64,000 nt of DNA from RGIG3159 sp034927685 (GTDB lineage: Bacteria > Bacillota > Clostridia > Oscillospirales > Oscillospiraceae), in NCBI GenBank assembly GCA_034927685.1, contig JAYFPO010000003.1, positions 24,531 to 88,530 on the forward strand, written 5' to 3'. Each line of letters begins with the position of its first letter. The first letter of the stretch is position 1. Shown piece after piece: positions 8,369 to 17,232 of this stretch. Below the pieces are notes generated by a model. That model made no database searches. It was not told the DNA's origin and worked only from the letters and a program-made list of their open reading frames with translations. Both the position numbers and the translations under genes were made by a program.

Positions 8369-9076
8369 TTACGGGGTGTTTTTCTCGCTTGCTCTGACCA
8401 CTTCCACAACGGTCAGCGTTCGCTCCGCCACTTGGAAACGCACGTCGAATCCGGCAAAGGACAGGCCATACCGACGGTTTTCGTCCGTCTGATAGGACGG
8501 ACGCGGGTCCTGCTCCAGAACGCCAAGCAGCGCCTCCCGTCTGCCATCCGGGATTTTTTCGAGCAGCTCCGGCGGGAACTCCACCTTGAGCTGATAGTCC
8601 CGGTGGCTCGCCGTAAAGCCACGGCCGGCCTCCGGGTGGCTGTCCACATCCGGCACATAGGGCTTGATATCCAGAATCGGCGTGCCGTCCATCAGATCGG
8701 CCCCGGCCACATAGAGCACCGGCCCCAGTTTTGGGTCCAGCTCCACCCGGTCCAGTCGGACGCTGGAGAGCCCAATGGGGCTGGGACGGAAAGGCGACCG
8801 CGTGGCAAAGACGCCCATGCGGGCGTTGCCGCCGAGGCGCGGCGGCCTGACCGTGGGCGACCAGCCGCTTTGCAGCGACGCGGAAAACTGCCAGATCAGC
8901 CAGATATGCGTAAAATCTTCCAGGCCCCGCACCGCGTTTGGATCCCGGTATTCCTCCTCAAAGACCACTGTGGCCCGCAGTTCTTCCACCAGCCCGCTCT
9001 GCCGCGGAATTCCGAATTTCGTTTTAAAATCGCTGTGAATCCGCGCAATGATCTGCATGTTTACCGCTTCGCCCAT
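8369..9076 (-). CDS. trmO: tRNA (N6-threonylcarbamoyladenosine37-N6)-methyltransferase TrmO
   Basis: 235 residues. TrmO uses S-adenosylmethionine to methylate t6A37 in tRNA. The start region IARIHSDFKTKFGIPRQ, followed by LEDFTHIWLIWQF, then GVFATRSPFRPSPIGLS and LDIKPYVPDVD are the typical VirR/TsaA-fold blocks. The ATG at 9076 has GGAGG 9 bases upstream; a second in-frame ATG at 9058 is less likely. It stands alone on the minus strand, divergent from the aldo/keto reductase. The window also holds tcdA (51739-52455), which acts on the same modified base. Confidence 0.9.
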   Translation of the reverse strand: MGEAVNMQIIARIHSDFKTKFGIPRQSGLVEELRATVVFEEEYRDPNAVRGLEDFTHIWLIWQFSASLQSGWSPTVRPPRLGGNARMGVFATRSPFRPSPIGLSSVRLDRVELDPKLGPVLYVAGADLMDGTPILDIKPYVPDVDSHPEAGRGFTASHRDYQLKVEFPPELLEKIPDGRREALLGVLEQDPRPSYQTDENRRYGLSFAGFDVRFQVAERTLTVVEVVRASEKNTP

Positions 9077-9183
9077 ACTTCCCCGCCTCCGTTTTCTATA
9101 ACATAACACATTGGCCGCGCCTTTTCAAACGGAAGAAATTGTGCTATGATGATTTTAACATAAGCATAAAGGAGAGTGTACAA

Positions 9184-10359
9184 ATGCAGTATCGTTCCTT
9201 TCAAGGGTTAACGCTTTCCCGGCTGGGCATGGGAAATATGCGGCTTCCCACCACCGCCGACGGCCAGGTGGACCTGGAAAAAGCCCGCGCAATCCTCGAA
9301 TACGCCTACCAACATGGCGTCAATTATTTCGACACCGCCTATTCCTATCACGGCGGCCAGTCGGAGCCGGTGGTCGGCGAGATTCTGAAGCAGTTCCCCC
9401 GGGACACCTGGTATCTGGCCACCAAAATGCCGGGTCACGAAATCAACCCCAACTTCCAGCCGAAGCCCATCTTTGCGGAGCAGCTGCGCCGCTGTCAGGT
9501 AGATTACTTTGACTTCTACCTGCTGCATAACGTCTATGATAAATCCGTTGAGGTCTATTCGGATGAATCGCTCGGTATTATTCCCTTCCTGCAGGAACAG
9601 AAAAAGGAAGGAACAATCCGGCATTTTGGCTTCTCCACCCATGCGTCTTTGGACGTGCTGCGCCGCTTCCTGGACCGCTATGACGGCGTCTTTGAGTTTG
9701 TCCAGATGCAGCTTAACTATCTGGACTGGACGCTGCAAAACGCCGAGGCGACCTATGCGCTGCTGCGGGAACGGAATCTGCCGGTGATCGTCATGGAGCC
9801 ATGCCGCGGCGGCAAGCTGGCAAAGCTGCCCGAGGACGCGGAGCAAAAGCTGCGGGCCTTCCGTCCCGACGACTCCGACGCCAGTTGGGCCTTCCGCTGG
9901 CTGCAGGAAAAGGAGGGCGTTCAGATTGTGCTCAGCGGCATGTCGACGATGGAGCAAATCAGAGAAAACGTCAGGACCTTCTCTGAAGAAAAGCCCCTGA
10001 CAGAGGAAGAGCGGGCTTGCCTGGAAGGGATCACCGGAGAAATGCTGAAGAATCTGATTCCCTGTACTGCCTGCCGTTACTGCTGCAAGAGCTGCCCGCA
10101 GGAGCTGAATATTCCGCGTCTCATCTCCCTCTACAGCGACTTTGTCCTCGGGAATACCCTGACGTCCAGCATGCTGGTGGACTCCCTCCCGGAGGACAAG
10201 CAGCCGCAGGCCTGCATTGGCTGCGGAAACTGCCGTCAGGTCTGCCCGCAGGGCATCGACGTTCCCGACATTATGAAGAAATTTGCGGAATTGCTGCGCG
10301 GCATCCCCCACTGGACCGAAATCTCGAAAGAGCGTGCCAAGCTCCATGTCTATGAGTAA
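9184..10359 (+). CDS. Aldo/keto reductase with C-terminal 2x[4Fe-4S] ferredoxin domain
   Basis: 391 residues. The N-terminal TIM barrel carries the reductase tetrad: Asp50, Tyr55, Lys81 and His115 (LLHNV). The C-terminal part has two cluster motifs, C294-x2-C297-x2-C300-x3-C304-P and C344-x2-C347-x2-C350-x3-C354-P. This architecture is common in anaerobic Firmicutes, where electrons may come from ferredoxin rather than only NAD(P)H; the substrate is unknown. The ATG lies after AAAGGAGAG; an upstream in-frame ATG would add 15 residues that overlap the promoter area. Cytoplasmic. Confidence 0.92.
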   Translation: MQYRSFQGLTLSRLGMGNMRLPTTADGQVDLEKARAILEYAYQHGVNYFDTAYSYHGGQSEPVVGEILKQFPRDTWYLATKMPGHEINPNFQPKPIFAEQLRRCQVDYFDFYLLHNVYDKSVEVYSDESLGIIPFLQEQKKEGTIRHFGFSTHASLDVLRRFLDRYDGVFEFVQMQLNYLDWTLQNAEATYALLRERNLPVIVMEPCRGGKLAKLPEDAEQKLRAFRPDDSDASWAFRWLQEKEGVQIVLSGMSTMEQIRENVRTFSEEKPLTEEERACLEGITGEMLKNLIPCTACRYCCKSCPQELNIPRLISLYSDFVLGNTLTSSMLVDSLPEDKQPQACIGCGNCRQVCPQGIDVPDIMKKFAELLRGIPHWTEISKERAKLHVYE

Positions 10360-10508
10360 CCGGTTGCTTTGGCCGTCTGTGGGATTCTCTCCCGCGGGCG
10401 GCCCGCCGCATCCGCGCTGCGCCTCCCCGGAAATTTCTGCGCGGAGCATTGCTTTTTCCGCTTTCGCATGCTACCATAGTATCATCTGAAAATTGGGAGG
10501 CGTGCGTC

Positions 10509-10799
10509 ATGGCTCTGCCGAAAAGCGCCGCGACAGATCAACTGTTTCAGTCTTTTCTGACGCTGGAAACGTTGGAGGACTGTTATCGGTATTTTGAGGA
10601 TCTCTGCACCATCAAGGAGGTGCAGGCCATGTCCCAGCGGCTGGAGGTCGCCCGGCTGCTCCGCGCCGGTGAATCCTACCAAAAGGTCACGGATGACACC
10701 GGCGTCAGTTCCGCCACCGTCGGCCGGGTCAAGCGCTGCCTCGACTACGGCACCGGCGGCTATCACATGATCCTGGAGCGGGAGGACCAAAGCAAATGA
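10509..10799 (+). CDS. YerC/TrpR-like DNA-binding regulator
   Basis: 96 residues. The helix-turn-helix core (VARLLRAGESYQKV ... TGVSSATVGRVKRCL) and the N-terminal FLTLETLEDCYRYFEDLCT match the YerC/YecD group of TrpR-superfamily proteins. Ligand and targets are unknown. The ATG follows TTGGGAGGCG; the 20-residue-longer reading has no ribosome site. Its stop overlaps the start of the acetyltransferase gene (ATGA), so the two are co-translated. Confidence 0.88.
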   Translation: MALPKSAATDQLFQSFLTLETLEDCYRYFEDLCTIKEVQAMSQRLEVARLLRAGESYQKVTDDTGVSSATVGRVKRCLDYGTGGYHMILEREDQSK

Positions 10800-11299
10800 C
10801 CGTTCCGCTTCCTATGGACACCAAGATCCGCCCTGCCGAGCAGCGGGACTACCCCGCCATTCTCGAAATCTACGCCCGCGCCAGGCGCTATATGGCCGAA
10901 ACGGGCAACCCGAACCAATGGGGTGAAAATCATCCGCCTGTCACCGCCGTGCAGCGGGATATCGCGCAGCACCGCAGCTACGTCTGTGTGGTCTGCGGCG
11001 CCATTGAGGCGGTCTTTATGCTGCAAAGCGGCGAGGACCCGACCTATGCGAAGATCGACGGCGCATGGCGCAGCGACGCGCCCTACCACACGGTGCACCG
11101 CATCGCCTCGTCAGGCCGCTACAGCGGTATCTTCGACTTCTGTATCCAGTGGTGCTACTCCCGTGTCGGCCACCTGCGAATCGACACGCACGAAGACAAC
11201 CGGGTCATGCAGCACCTGATTCTGAAAAACGGCTTTACCCGCTGCGGCATCATCGACCAGCCCGACGGCTCCTCACGGATCGCCTATGAAAAGCTATAA
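10796..11299 (+). CDS. GNAT family N-acetyltransferase
   Basis: 167 residues. KIRPAEQRDYPAILEIYARAR at the start is the first GNAT strand and helix, and HEDNRVMQHLILKNGFTRCG near residues 128-147 is the acetyl-CoA-binding motif and last helix-strand pair (the sequence is quoted only in part). The acceptor is unknown. It is coupled to the YerC-like gene by a four-base overlap and is followed directly by a strong terminator. Confidence 0.82.
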   Translation: MTVPLPMDTKIRPAEQRDYPAILEIYARARRYMAETGNPNQWGENHPPVTAVQRDIAQHRSYVCVVCGAIEAVFMLQSGEDPTYAKIDGAWRSDAPYHTVHRIASSGRYSGIFDFCIQWCYSRVGHLRIDTHEDNRVMQHLILKNGFTRCGIIDQPDGSSRIAYEKL

Positions 11300-11303
11300 A
11301 AAT

Positions 11304-11339
11304 CCCCGCGGTCCCTGTACAGGGACCGCGGGGGCTTTT
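11304..11339. terminator. Perfect palindromic terminator, convergent genes
   Basis: CCCCGCGGTCCCTGT (11304-11318) pairs with ACAGGGACCGCGGGG (11319-11333), flanked by AAAAA on the left and CTTTTC on the right. It separates the acetyltransferase gene from the convergent thrB and can serve both. Confidence 0.85.
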
Positions 11340-12230
11340 CTATATTTCCCGTTCCTCAACGGTTGCGCCCTGTTGATCGACGGGAAGCGGGGTGACGCTC
11401 CAAGCCGGCAGCAGCTTCGCCAGCGATTCCCGCACTTTCTCCGCAAAGGACGGATCTGTGGTCACGCACAGAAAGGTTGGTCCTGCGCCGCTGAGGACAA
11501 AGGCCAACGCGCCGCACGACCGCGCTGCCTGCTCCGCCACATCGCTGCCTGCGATCAGAGGCTTGCGGTAGGGCTCATGAAAGCGGTCTGCCATGGCCAT
11601 GGCAATCAGCCGCTCGTCACCGGCTTCCAGCGCCCGCAATAAAATCGCGCCATGGGATACGTTGAATACCGCGTCCTGATAGGTCAGGGTCTTGGGCAGC
11701 GCCGCGCGGGCTTTTCTGGTGGAAAACTCAAAATCCGGAATCAGCGCCACGAAATGCACCCTTGGATGAATCGGGCAGCGGACCATCACCGGTTTCCCGT
11801 CCACCAGCATGGAGGCGGTCAGGCCGCCGAAAATGGCCGGCGCCAGATTGTCCGGGTGCCCTTCGATCCGGTTGCAGACCTCCAATAATTCCTCCCGCGA
11901 AAGCGGACTGCCGTGGAAGGCGTTGGCGGCCAACGCGCCCGCCGCAATCAGAGACGAGGAAGAGCCAAGCCCGCGGCAAATGGGGATGCCGGTTTCAATT
12001 TCGATTCGGAGGCCCATGGGCGAGAGCCCCATCCGCTCCATGGCCGCGCGGTAGCCGGTGACAGCCAGGTCGTCCTCATTCGCATAGATCTCTTCAAAGC
12101 CGACAAACGAAAAGCCGTTCTCCTGCTCCGTGAAGCGCAGTGTGTTGTACATTGCGAGCGCGCAGCCGAAGCAGTCAAATCCCGGTCCCAGATTGGCCGT
12201 CGTGGCCGGTACTCGAATTGTAATCTGCAT
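11340..12230 (-). CDS. thrB: Homoserine kinase
   Basis: 296 residues. Phosphorylates L-homoserine, the penultimate step of threonine synthesis. GHMP-kinase signatures are visible: VPATTANLGPGFDCFG near the N-terminus, the ATP loop CRGLGSSSSLIAAG near residue 92, and the C-terminal GAGPTFLCV glycine motif. The ATG is preceded by GGGGGGA and lies 4 bases after the thrC stop, so thrC and thrB form one operon. The first residues read from further upstream are in the thrC tail and were excluded. Confidence 0.95.
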   Translation of the reverse strand: MQITIRVPATTANLGPGFDCFGCALAMYNTLRFTEQENGFSFVGFEEIYANEDDLAVTGYRAAMERMGLSPMGLRIEIETGIPICRGLGSSSSLIAAGALAANAFHGSPLSREELLEVCNRIEGHPDNLAPAIFGGLTASMLVDGKPVMVRCPIHPRVHFVALIPDFEFSTRKARAALPKTLTYQDAVFNVSHGAILLRALEAGDERLIAMAMADRFHEPYRKPLIAGSDVAEQAARSCGALAFVLSGAGPTFLCVTTDPSFAEKVRESLAKLLPAWSVTPLPVDQQGATVEEREI

Positions 12231-12234
12231 CAAC

Positions 12235-13710
12235 TCATTCCCCCCACTTCCGCAGCACATAGGGCAGAATTTCGTCCCGTCCGATCACATCCCGGTGCAG
12301 TACAGGGCGCGCGGCCAAGCCCCGCAGATTGGGCGGTACCGGCACCTGCGTCTTCTCGGCAAGCCGGTCCATCGCGGCAAACTCATCCGTGTCAGGCCGC
12401 TCTCCCAGCGCCTCCAGCACGGCGGCCGGGAATTTATAGGGCGACGCGGTGGAGAGCACCACAAGCGGCCCTTTTGCGCCCGTGGCACGGTACTGCTGCG
12501 CCACGTTCCAGGCCACCGCCGTATGGGGGTCCATCAGGTAGCCGTATGTGTCATAGACCGCGCCGATCGTCTCCTTCGTGGCGGCCTCATCACAGCAGCC
12601 CGCCCAGAATTCCTCCTGAATATCCCGGAGCATCCCGTCTGAAATCTGATAGACGCCGGTTGTCCGCAGCGACTCCATCTGCGCCCGAATCAGCGCTGAA
12701 TTCCGGCATTTTAAGTACAGCAGCCGCTCCAGATTGCTGGAAACCAGAATGTCCATGGACGGTGAAATGGTCTTGTGGAACGTCCGGTTCCGATCGTAGC
12801 GGCCGGTCCGAAGAAACTCGGTCAGAACATCGTTCTCATTGGAGGCGCAGACCAACCTGCCCACCGGCAGCCCAAGGCCTTTCGCAAGATAGCCCGCCAG
12901 AATGTCGCCGAAATTTCCGGTCGGCACCACATAGCTGAGCTTCTCGCCCGCCGAAATCCGCCCGGCGCGGACGACGTCCCCGTAGGCCTTAAAATAGTAG
13001 ACGATCTGCGGAATCAGACGCCCGATGTTGATGGAGTTGGCCGAGGACAGCCGTACCGGCTTCCCCTCCAGCAGCTTTTGATCGGTGCAGGTCTGAAACA
13101 CGTTCTTGACGCCGGTCTGGGCGTCGTCAAAGTTGCCGCGGATGGCGCAGACCGACACGTTCTGCCCCTGCTGCGTCGCCATCTGGGCCTTCTGGACCCT
13201 GCTGACGCCCTCTTCCGGGTAAAACACGACGATCTTCGTGCCGAGCACATCGCGGAAGCCCTCCAGCGCCGCCTTGCCGGTGTCGCCGGAGGTGGCGGTC
13301 AGGATGACGATTTCATCGGTTTCGTCCTGTTTTTCGCGGGACGCGGTCACAAGCTGCGGCAGCATACAGAGCGCCACGTCCTTAAAGGCGCTGGTGGGTC
13401 CGCGGAACAGCTCCAACACGAAGTCCTCGCCCACTGCAACAGTCGGCGTCAGCTCCGCCGTCTCGAATCTGTCATCATAGGCGCGATGAACCAGCCGCGT
13501 CATCTCTTCGGCGGAGAACTCCGGCAGCAGCGCCTCCATGATCTTCGCGGCCAGCTCCATGGTGTTTTGGGAAATCAGATCCCTCCAGTCCAGCTTTGGC
13601 AGCCGGCCGCCCTGCGGGACATATAATCCACCGTCCGGCGCGATCCCCTGCAGAATGGCCCGGGAGCCGGACACAGCACAGTCGTCGCCTCTGGTGCTTT
13701 GATAAAGCAT
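12235..13710 (-). CDS. thrC: Threonine synthase
   Basis: 491 residues. Converts O-phosphohomoserine to threonine using pyridoxal phosphate. The N-terminal YQSTRGDD and APDGGLYVP blocks, the PLP lysine in GPTSAFKDVAL near residue 111, and the phosphate loop ATSGDTGKAALEG are characteristic of the long (fungal/enterobacterial-like) threonine synthases. It is the first gene of the thrC-thrB operon, with its own promoter at 13750-13778. Confidence 0.95.
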   Translation of the reverse strand: MLYQSTRGDDCAVSGSRAILQGIAPDGGLYVPQGGRLPKLDWRDLISQNTMELAAKIMEALLPEFSAEEMTRLVHRAYDDRFETAELTPTVAVGEDFVLELFRGPTSAFKDVALCMLPQLVTASREKQDETDEIVILTATSGDTGKAALEGFRDVLGTKIVVFYPEEGVSRVQKAQMATQQGQNVSVCAIRGNFDDAQTGVKNVFQTCTDQKLLEGKPVRLSSANSINIGRLIPQIVYYFKAYGDVVRAGRISAGEKLSYVVPTGNFGDILAGYLAKGLGLPVGRLVCASNENDVLTEFLRTGRYDRNRTFHKTISPSMDILVSSNLERLLYLKCRNSALIRAQMESLRTTGVYQISDGMLRDIQEEFWAGCCDEAATKETIGAVYDTYGYLMDPHTAVAWNVAQQYRATGAKGPLVVLSTASPYKFPAAVLEALGERPDTDEFAAMDRLAEKTQVPVPPNLRGLAARPVLHRDVIGRDEILPYVLRKWGE

Positions 13711-13749
13711 ACAAATTTCTCCACTCTATTTTGTCTTTTTACTCTGACT

Positions 13750-13778
13750 ATTTTACATTGTTTTTATGATAAAGTCAA
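13750..13778 (-). promoter_or_regulatory. Promoter of thrC-thrB
   Basis: Minus-strand -35 TTGACT (13773-13778) and -10 TAAAAT (13750-13755) are 17 bases apart, about 40 bases from the thrC start. No T-box or threonine-rich leader peptide was seen in the short AT-rich leader. Confidence 0.6.
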
Positions 13779-13815
13779 GTGTCTTTGTATGGAGAACATT
13801 CGAAGGCGCGCACGC

Positions 13816-13860
13816 AAAAAAAAGGCGGCGCTGCAACATAAGGCATTTGCAGCGCCGCTC
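13816..13860 (-). terminator. Terminator of mrp
   Basis: TTGCAGCGCCGC (13847-13858) pairs with GCGGCGCTGCAA (13825-13836). On the minus strand the stem is followed by nine T residues, a textbook intrinsic terminator just after the mrp stop codon. Confidence 0.85.
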
Positions 13861-13867
13861 GGGAAAA

Positions 13868-14692
13868 TCACAGTACGGTCAGAATCTCCTCCACGCGGGA
13901 GGTATCGGCGTCCTCAATGCGCCCGGCATCCACGAGGCCAGACAGCGCGGGGTCAATCGGCAGACGGGCCAGTACCGGCAGGCCATAGTCCGCGGCGACC
14001 TGATCGAGGTGGCTCTCGCCGAACACGGATATTTTCTTTCCGCAGTCCGGGCACCGGAGATAACTGTAGTTCTCCACGAAGCCCAGAACAGGAATCTTCA
14101 TCATGTTGGCCATGTTGACCGCCTTCCGAACGATCATGGAGACCAGATCCTGCGGCGAGGTGACCAGAATCACGCCGTCGATGGGCAGCGACTGGAACAC
14201 GGTCAGCGGCACGTCGCCGGTTCCGGGAGGCATATCGACGAACAGGTAGTCGAGCTCGCCCCAGTTGACGTCGGTCCAGAATTGCTTGACCGCCCCGGCC
14301 AGAATCGGCCCGCGCCAGAGGACCGGCGAGGTCTCGTCATCAAGCAGTAAATTGATGGACATGATCTGTACGCCGCCCCCGGAGAGCGCCGGATACAGGC
14401 CGCCGCCGTCCTGACCGCGGCACTCGGTGACACCGAACGCCTTGGGAATGGAGGGGCCGGTAATGTCGGCATCCAGAATGCCGACGGATTTGCCGCGGCG
14501 GCTCATGGCCACGGCCAGCAGCGAGGTAAGCGTGCTCTTGCCGACGCCTCCCTTGCCGCTGACGACGGCAATCACCTTTTTGATTTTGGAATTCGCGTTC
14601 AGTTCCGCGTGCAGATCCTCGTGCTGGTCCTCCTCGCGGCTGTCGCAATTCTCCTGGCAGCTGGAACAGTTGCCGTTGCAGGATTCGCTCAT
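13868..14692 (-). CDS. Mrp/NBP35-family iron-sulfur cluster carrier ATPase
   Basis: 274 residues. Members bind and transfer [4Fe-4S] clusters in an ATP-dependent way. An N-terminal Cys cluster (SCNGNCSSCQENC) recalls NBP35; the deviant Walker A GKGGVGKST lies near residue 50, the switch region VDMPPGTGD near residue 150, and CPDC near residue 213 is the cluster-binding pair at the dimer interface. The ATG has AAGGAG upstream; the longer reading would start inside the ABC-F gene. It is the last gene of the comEC to ABC-F run, 73 bases after the ABC-F stop. Confidence 0.9.
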   Translation of the reverse strand: MSESCNGNCSSCQENCDSREEDQHEDLHAELNANSKIKKVIAVVSGKGGVGKSTLTSLLAVAMSRRGKSVGILDADITGPSIPKAFGVTECRGQDGGGLYPALSGGGVQIMSINLLLDDETSPVLWRGPILAGAVKQFWTDVNWGELDYLFVDMPPGTGDVPLTVFQSLPIDGVILVTSPQDLVSMIVRKAVNMANMMKIPVLGFVENYSYLRCPDCGKKISVFGESHLDQVAADYGLPVLARLPIDPALSGLVDAGRIEDADTSRVEEILTVL

Positions 14693-14765
14693 GTTACTAT
14701 CTCCTTTGTCGCACATTGGCATTATTTCCATTACTATACCGATTTCGCGCGGCGCTGTCAAGGCG

Positions 14766-16646
14766 TCAGCCGCCCAACGCCAGCGATGCCGCCTCCCACT
14801 GCTCCAGCAGGGCCGCAAGCGCCGCCTCCGCCTCGCCGTGGGTCTCCATCAGCGCGGCCAGGCGCTGATAGTCCGTCGCGGCCGCCTCAATCTCCGCTTC
14901 AAGTCCGGCCAGATCCTTTTCCTGGACATCGATCTCGCGCTCGAGCCGCCGGACCAGTTTTTCCGTGTCCCTGGTGCCGCCGGTTTTCGGCGGTTTTTCC
15001 TTTTTTTCTTTTCTGAGGGTGGGCGCGGCCTGCCGGGCCGCCGCCTCGCGTTCCTTGACGGCGCGGTATTTCTCATAGCCGAAGGGATAATCGCGGATGG
15101 CCCCGTCCTCCAACTCCCAGATCCGCTCCGCGAACTGCTTCACAAAATAGCGGTCGTGCGAGACGAAGAGAAGCGCCCCGTCGTATTCCTCGATGGCGGC
15201 CTCCACCCACTCCCGGGAGGCGATGTCCAGATGGTTGGTCGGCTCGTCCAGAATCAGCAGATTGATCTTTTCATCCATCAGCATGCACAGCCGCAGCCGC
15301 GACTGCTCGCCGCCGGACAGCGAAGCCACGGTCTTGAACACGTCCTCGCCCTGAAACAGATACATTCCCAGCCGGTCCCGGGCTGTCTGCGGCGTGCAGT
15401 TCTTCTCGTAGAGCATGGTGTCATAGAGCGTCCGCTCTGGGTGCTCGAAGTGGATGATCTGCGGCAGGTAGGCCCACTTGACCGTGGGGCCGAAGCGGAT
15501 TTTCCCCATTCCCGGCTCTTCGCCCAGCAGAACCTGCAAAAACGTGGTCTTTCCGGTGCCGTTGTCGCCCAGAACGCCAATACGCTCGCCGCCCAACACC
15601 TGCAGCTCCACGTCCGAAAACAGCGTCCGGTCGCCGAAGGATTTTCCCAATCCCTTGACGCTGAGCACCTCGTCGCCGCGAAATTCCGTCTCTCCGAATT
15701 GGGCGCGCATGGTTTTTTCCTGCGTGGGCCGGTCGGTCGTTTTCATCCGGTCCATACGGTGCTGGATGGACATGGCGCGGCGGTACAGCGTACGGTTGTT
15801 GATACCCCAGCCCTTCATCCGCTCCACGGTGAACCCCAGCTGCTTTAATTTTGCCTGCTCCTGCTCGTACTGCTTCATTTGCAGCGCAAAGCGAGCCCGC
15901 TTTTCCTCCATATAGAAGGAATAATTTCCGCTGTAAAACTCGGCCTTACCGTCCGAGATCTCCACGATCCGCTGCACCACCCGATCCAGAAAAAAGCGGT
16001 CGTGGGAGATGGTCAGGACCGTGCCCTTGAATTTGAGGATATAGTCCTCCAGCCACTCCACGCTGCGCAGATCCAGATGATTGGTCGGCTCGTCCAGCAG
16101 CAGGATGTCGGTCTTTTCGAGCAGCAGTCTGGCCAGATTCACCCGGGTCTTCTCGCCGCCTGAGAGGCGGTCGAATTCCTGCCCGCGCATCGGCGCGGGG
16201 ATGCCAAGGCCGTTGCAGATCTTGTCGACCTCCACATCCATCCCGTAGCCGCCGCCGAGCTCATAGCGGCTGGTCAGACCGTCGTACTCCCGCAGCAGAG
16301 CGTCGGAGGCGCCCTCCGCCATGCTGCGCTCAAGCCGCTCCATGTTTTTGCGGAGACGCACCAGCTCATCAAAGGCCGAGCGCAGCACCCGCTCCACGGT
16401 GTAGCCCTCGGGATATTGCGGAATCTGGGAGATCAGGCCCAGCCGCCTGCCGGGCGCGATCACAACTTCTCCCCCATCGAAGTCCATTTGGCCGGTCAGG
16501 ATTTTGAACAGTGTGGTCTTTCCCGCGCCGTTTTTACCCATGATGCCGACCCGTTCGCCCTCCAGCACTTCGAACGACAGCCCGTCTAGGATGTTATTGC
16601 CTATTTCAAAGGATTTTACCAGTTCCTGTACAGATATTTCGGTCAT
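14766..16646 (-). CDS. ABC-F family ribosome-associated ATPase
   Basis: 626 residues, two ABC domains and no membrane helices. Walker A GKNGAGKTT (first) and GDNGTGKTT (second), signatures LSGGEKTRVNLARL and LSGGEQSRLRLCML, and two LDEPTNHLD Walker B segments are visible. The linker between domains (about 240-320) is the P-site-tRNA interaction motif; a long charged C-terminal coiled coil (about 545-620) is like YdiF/Uup-type ABC-F proteins. ABC-F proteins act in the ribosomal E site to relieve stalls or confer antibiotic resistance. The start is one base after the rnmV stop, using its end GAGGAA as ribosome site. Confidence 0.9.
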   Translation of the reverse strand: MTEISVQELVKSFEIGNNILDGLSFEVLEGERVGIMGKNGAGKTTLFKILTGQMDFDGGEVVIAPGRRLGLISQIPQYPEGYTVERVLRSAFDELVRLRKNMERLERSMAEGASDALLREYDGLTSRYELGGGYGMDVEVDKICNGLGIPAPMRGQEFDRLSGGEKTRVNLARLLLEKTDILLLDEPTNHLDLRSVEWLEDYILKFKGTVLTISHDRFFLDRVVQRIVEISDGKAEFYSGNYSFYMEEKRARFALQMKQYEQEQAKLKQLGFTVERMKGWGINNRTLYRRAMSIQHRMDRMKTTDRPTQEKTMRAQFGETEFRGDEVLSVKGLGKSFGDRTLFSDVELQVLGGERIGVLGDNGTGKTTFLQVLLGEEPGMGKIRFGPTVKWAYLPQIIHFEHPERTLYDTMLYEKNCTPQTARDRLGMYLFQGEDVFKTVASLSGGEQSRLRLCMLMDEKINLLILDEPTNHLDIASREWVEAAIEEYDGALLFVSHDRYFVKQFAERIWELEDGAIRDYPFGYEKYRAVKEREAAARQAAPTLRKEKKEKPPKTGGTRDTEKLVRRLEREIDVQEKDLAGLEAEIEAAATDYQRLAALMETHGEAEAALAALLEQWEAASLALGG

Positions 16647-16647
16647 T

Positions 16648-17232
16648 TCAACGTTCCTCAGATAAAAAATCGTCCCGGTCATAGAGGACGTTCAGCGCCT
16701 CCAGCAACCCGTTCGTGCTGAGATGGCGCGGCAGGCTGAGCGCCTGCTTGAGCTGTTCCCGCCGCGCCGCGCTGCCGTCCGAACCGGTCAGACCGACGGC
16801 ATAAAGGTCCTTTTTGGTGATCGGAGTTCCGGCTTCCCGGGTCGCTTCCTCTCCCTCAAAGGTCGCGCCGGCGCGGCGCAGGGCCTCCAGCAGCGTTTCA
16901 GGGCGCATCCCCTCCACGCCGAGCTTCCCCTCTTTCCCGGGCTTTTCCTTGCGCGGCTCCTTGCCCGCTATGTCCGGCACATAGGCATGGAGCACCCGCC
17001 CGGTCTGAATGGCGCTCTTTAACCGGCCGCGGATCACGAAACCGGCACCGTCCGGATCGGTCAGAATAATCAATCCCCGCGTCTCGGCAACCCGCCGCAA
17101 AAAGGCGATCAGCTCGCGGTCCTTCATGACGGAAAAGCCCCTCGTCTCAAAAACCGGCGTATCCACCACCTGCCGCAGTGCATTTTTGTCGTATCGGCCC
17201 TCCACCACGATGGCCTCCCGGATTTTAACCAT
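16648..17232 (-). CDS. rnmV: Ribonuclease M5 (5S rRNA maturase)
   Basis: 194 residues. Cuts both strands of the 5S rRNA precursor in low-GC Gram-positives. The N-terminal Toprim domain shows IVVEGRYDKNAL (catalytic Glu) and ILTDPDGAG (metal-binding Asp pair near residue 58), and the C-terminal half holds AVGLTGSDGSAARR. In Bacillus it precedes ksgA; here it overlaps holA by 8 bases upstream and abuts the ABC-F gene downstream. Confidence 0.92.
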   Translation of the reverse strand: MVKIREAIVVEGRYDKNALRQVVDTPVFETRGFSVMKDRELIAFLRRVAETRGLIILTDPDGAGFVIRGRLKSAIQTGRVLHAYVPDIAGKEPRKEKPGKEGKLGVEGMRPETLLEALRRAGATFEGEEATREAGTPITKKDLYAVGLTGSDGSAARREQLKQALSLPRHLSTNGLLEALNVLYDRDDFLSEER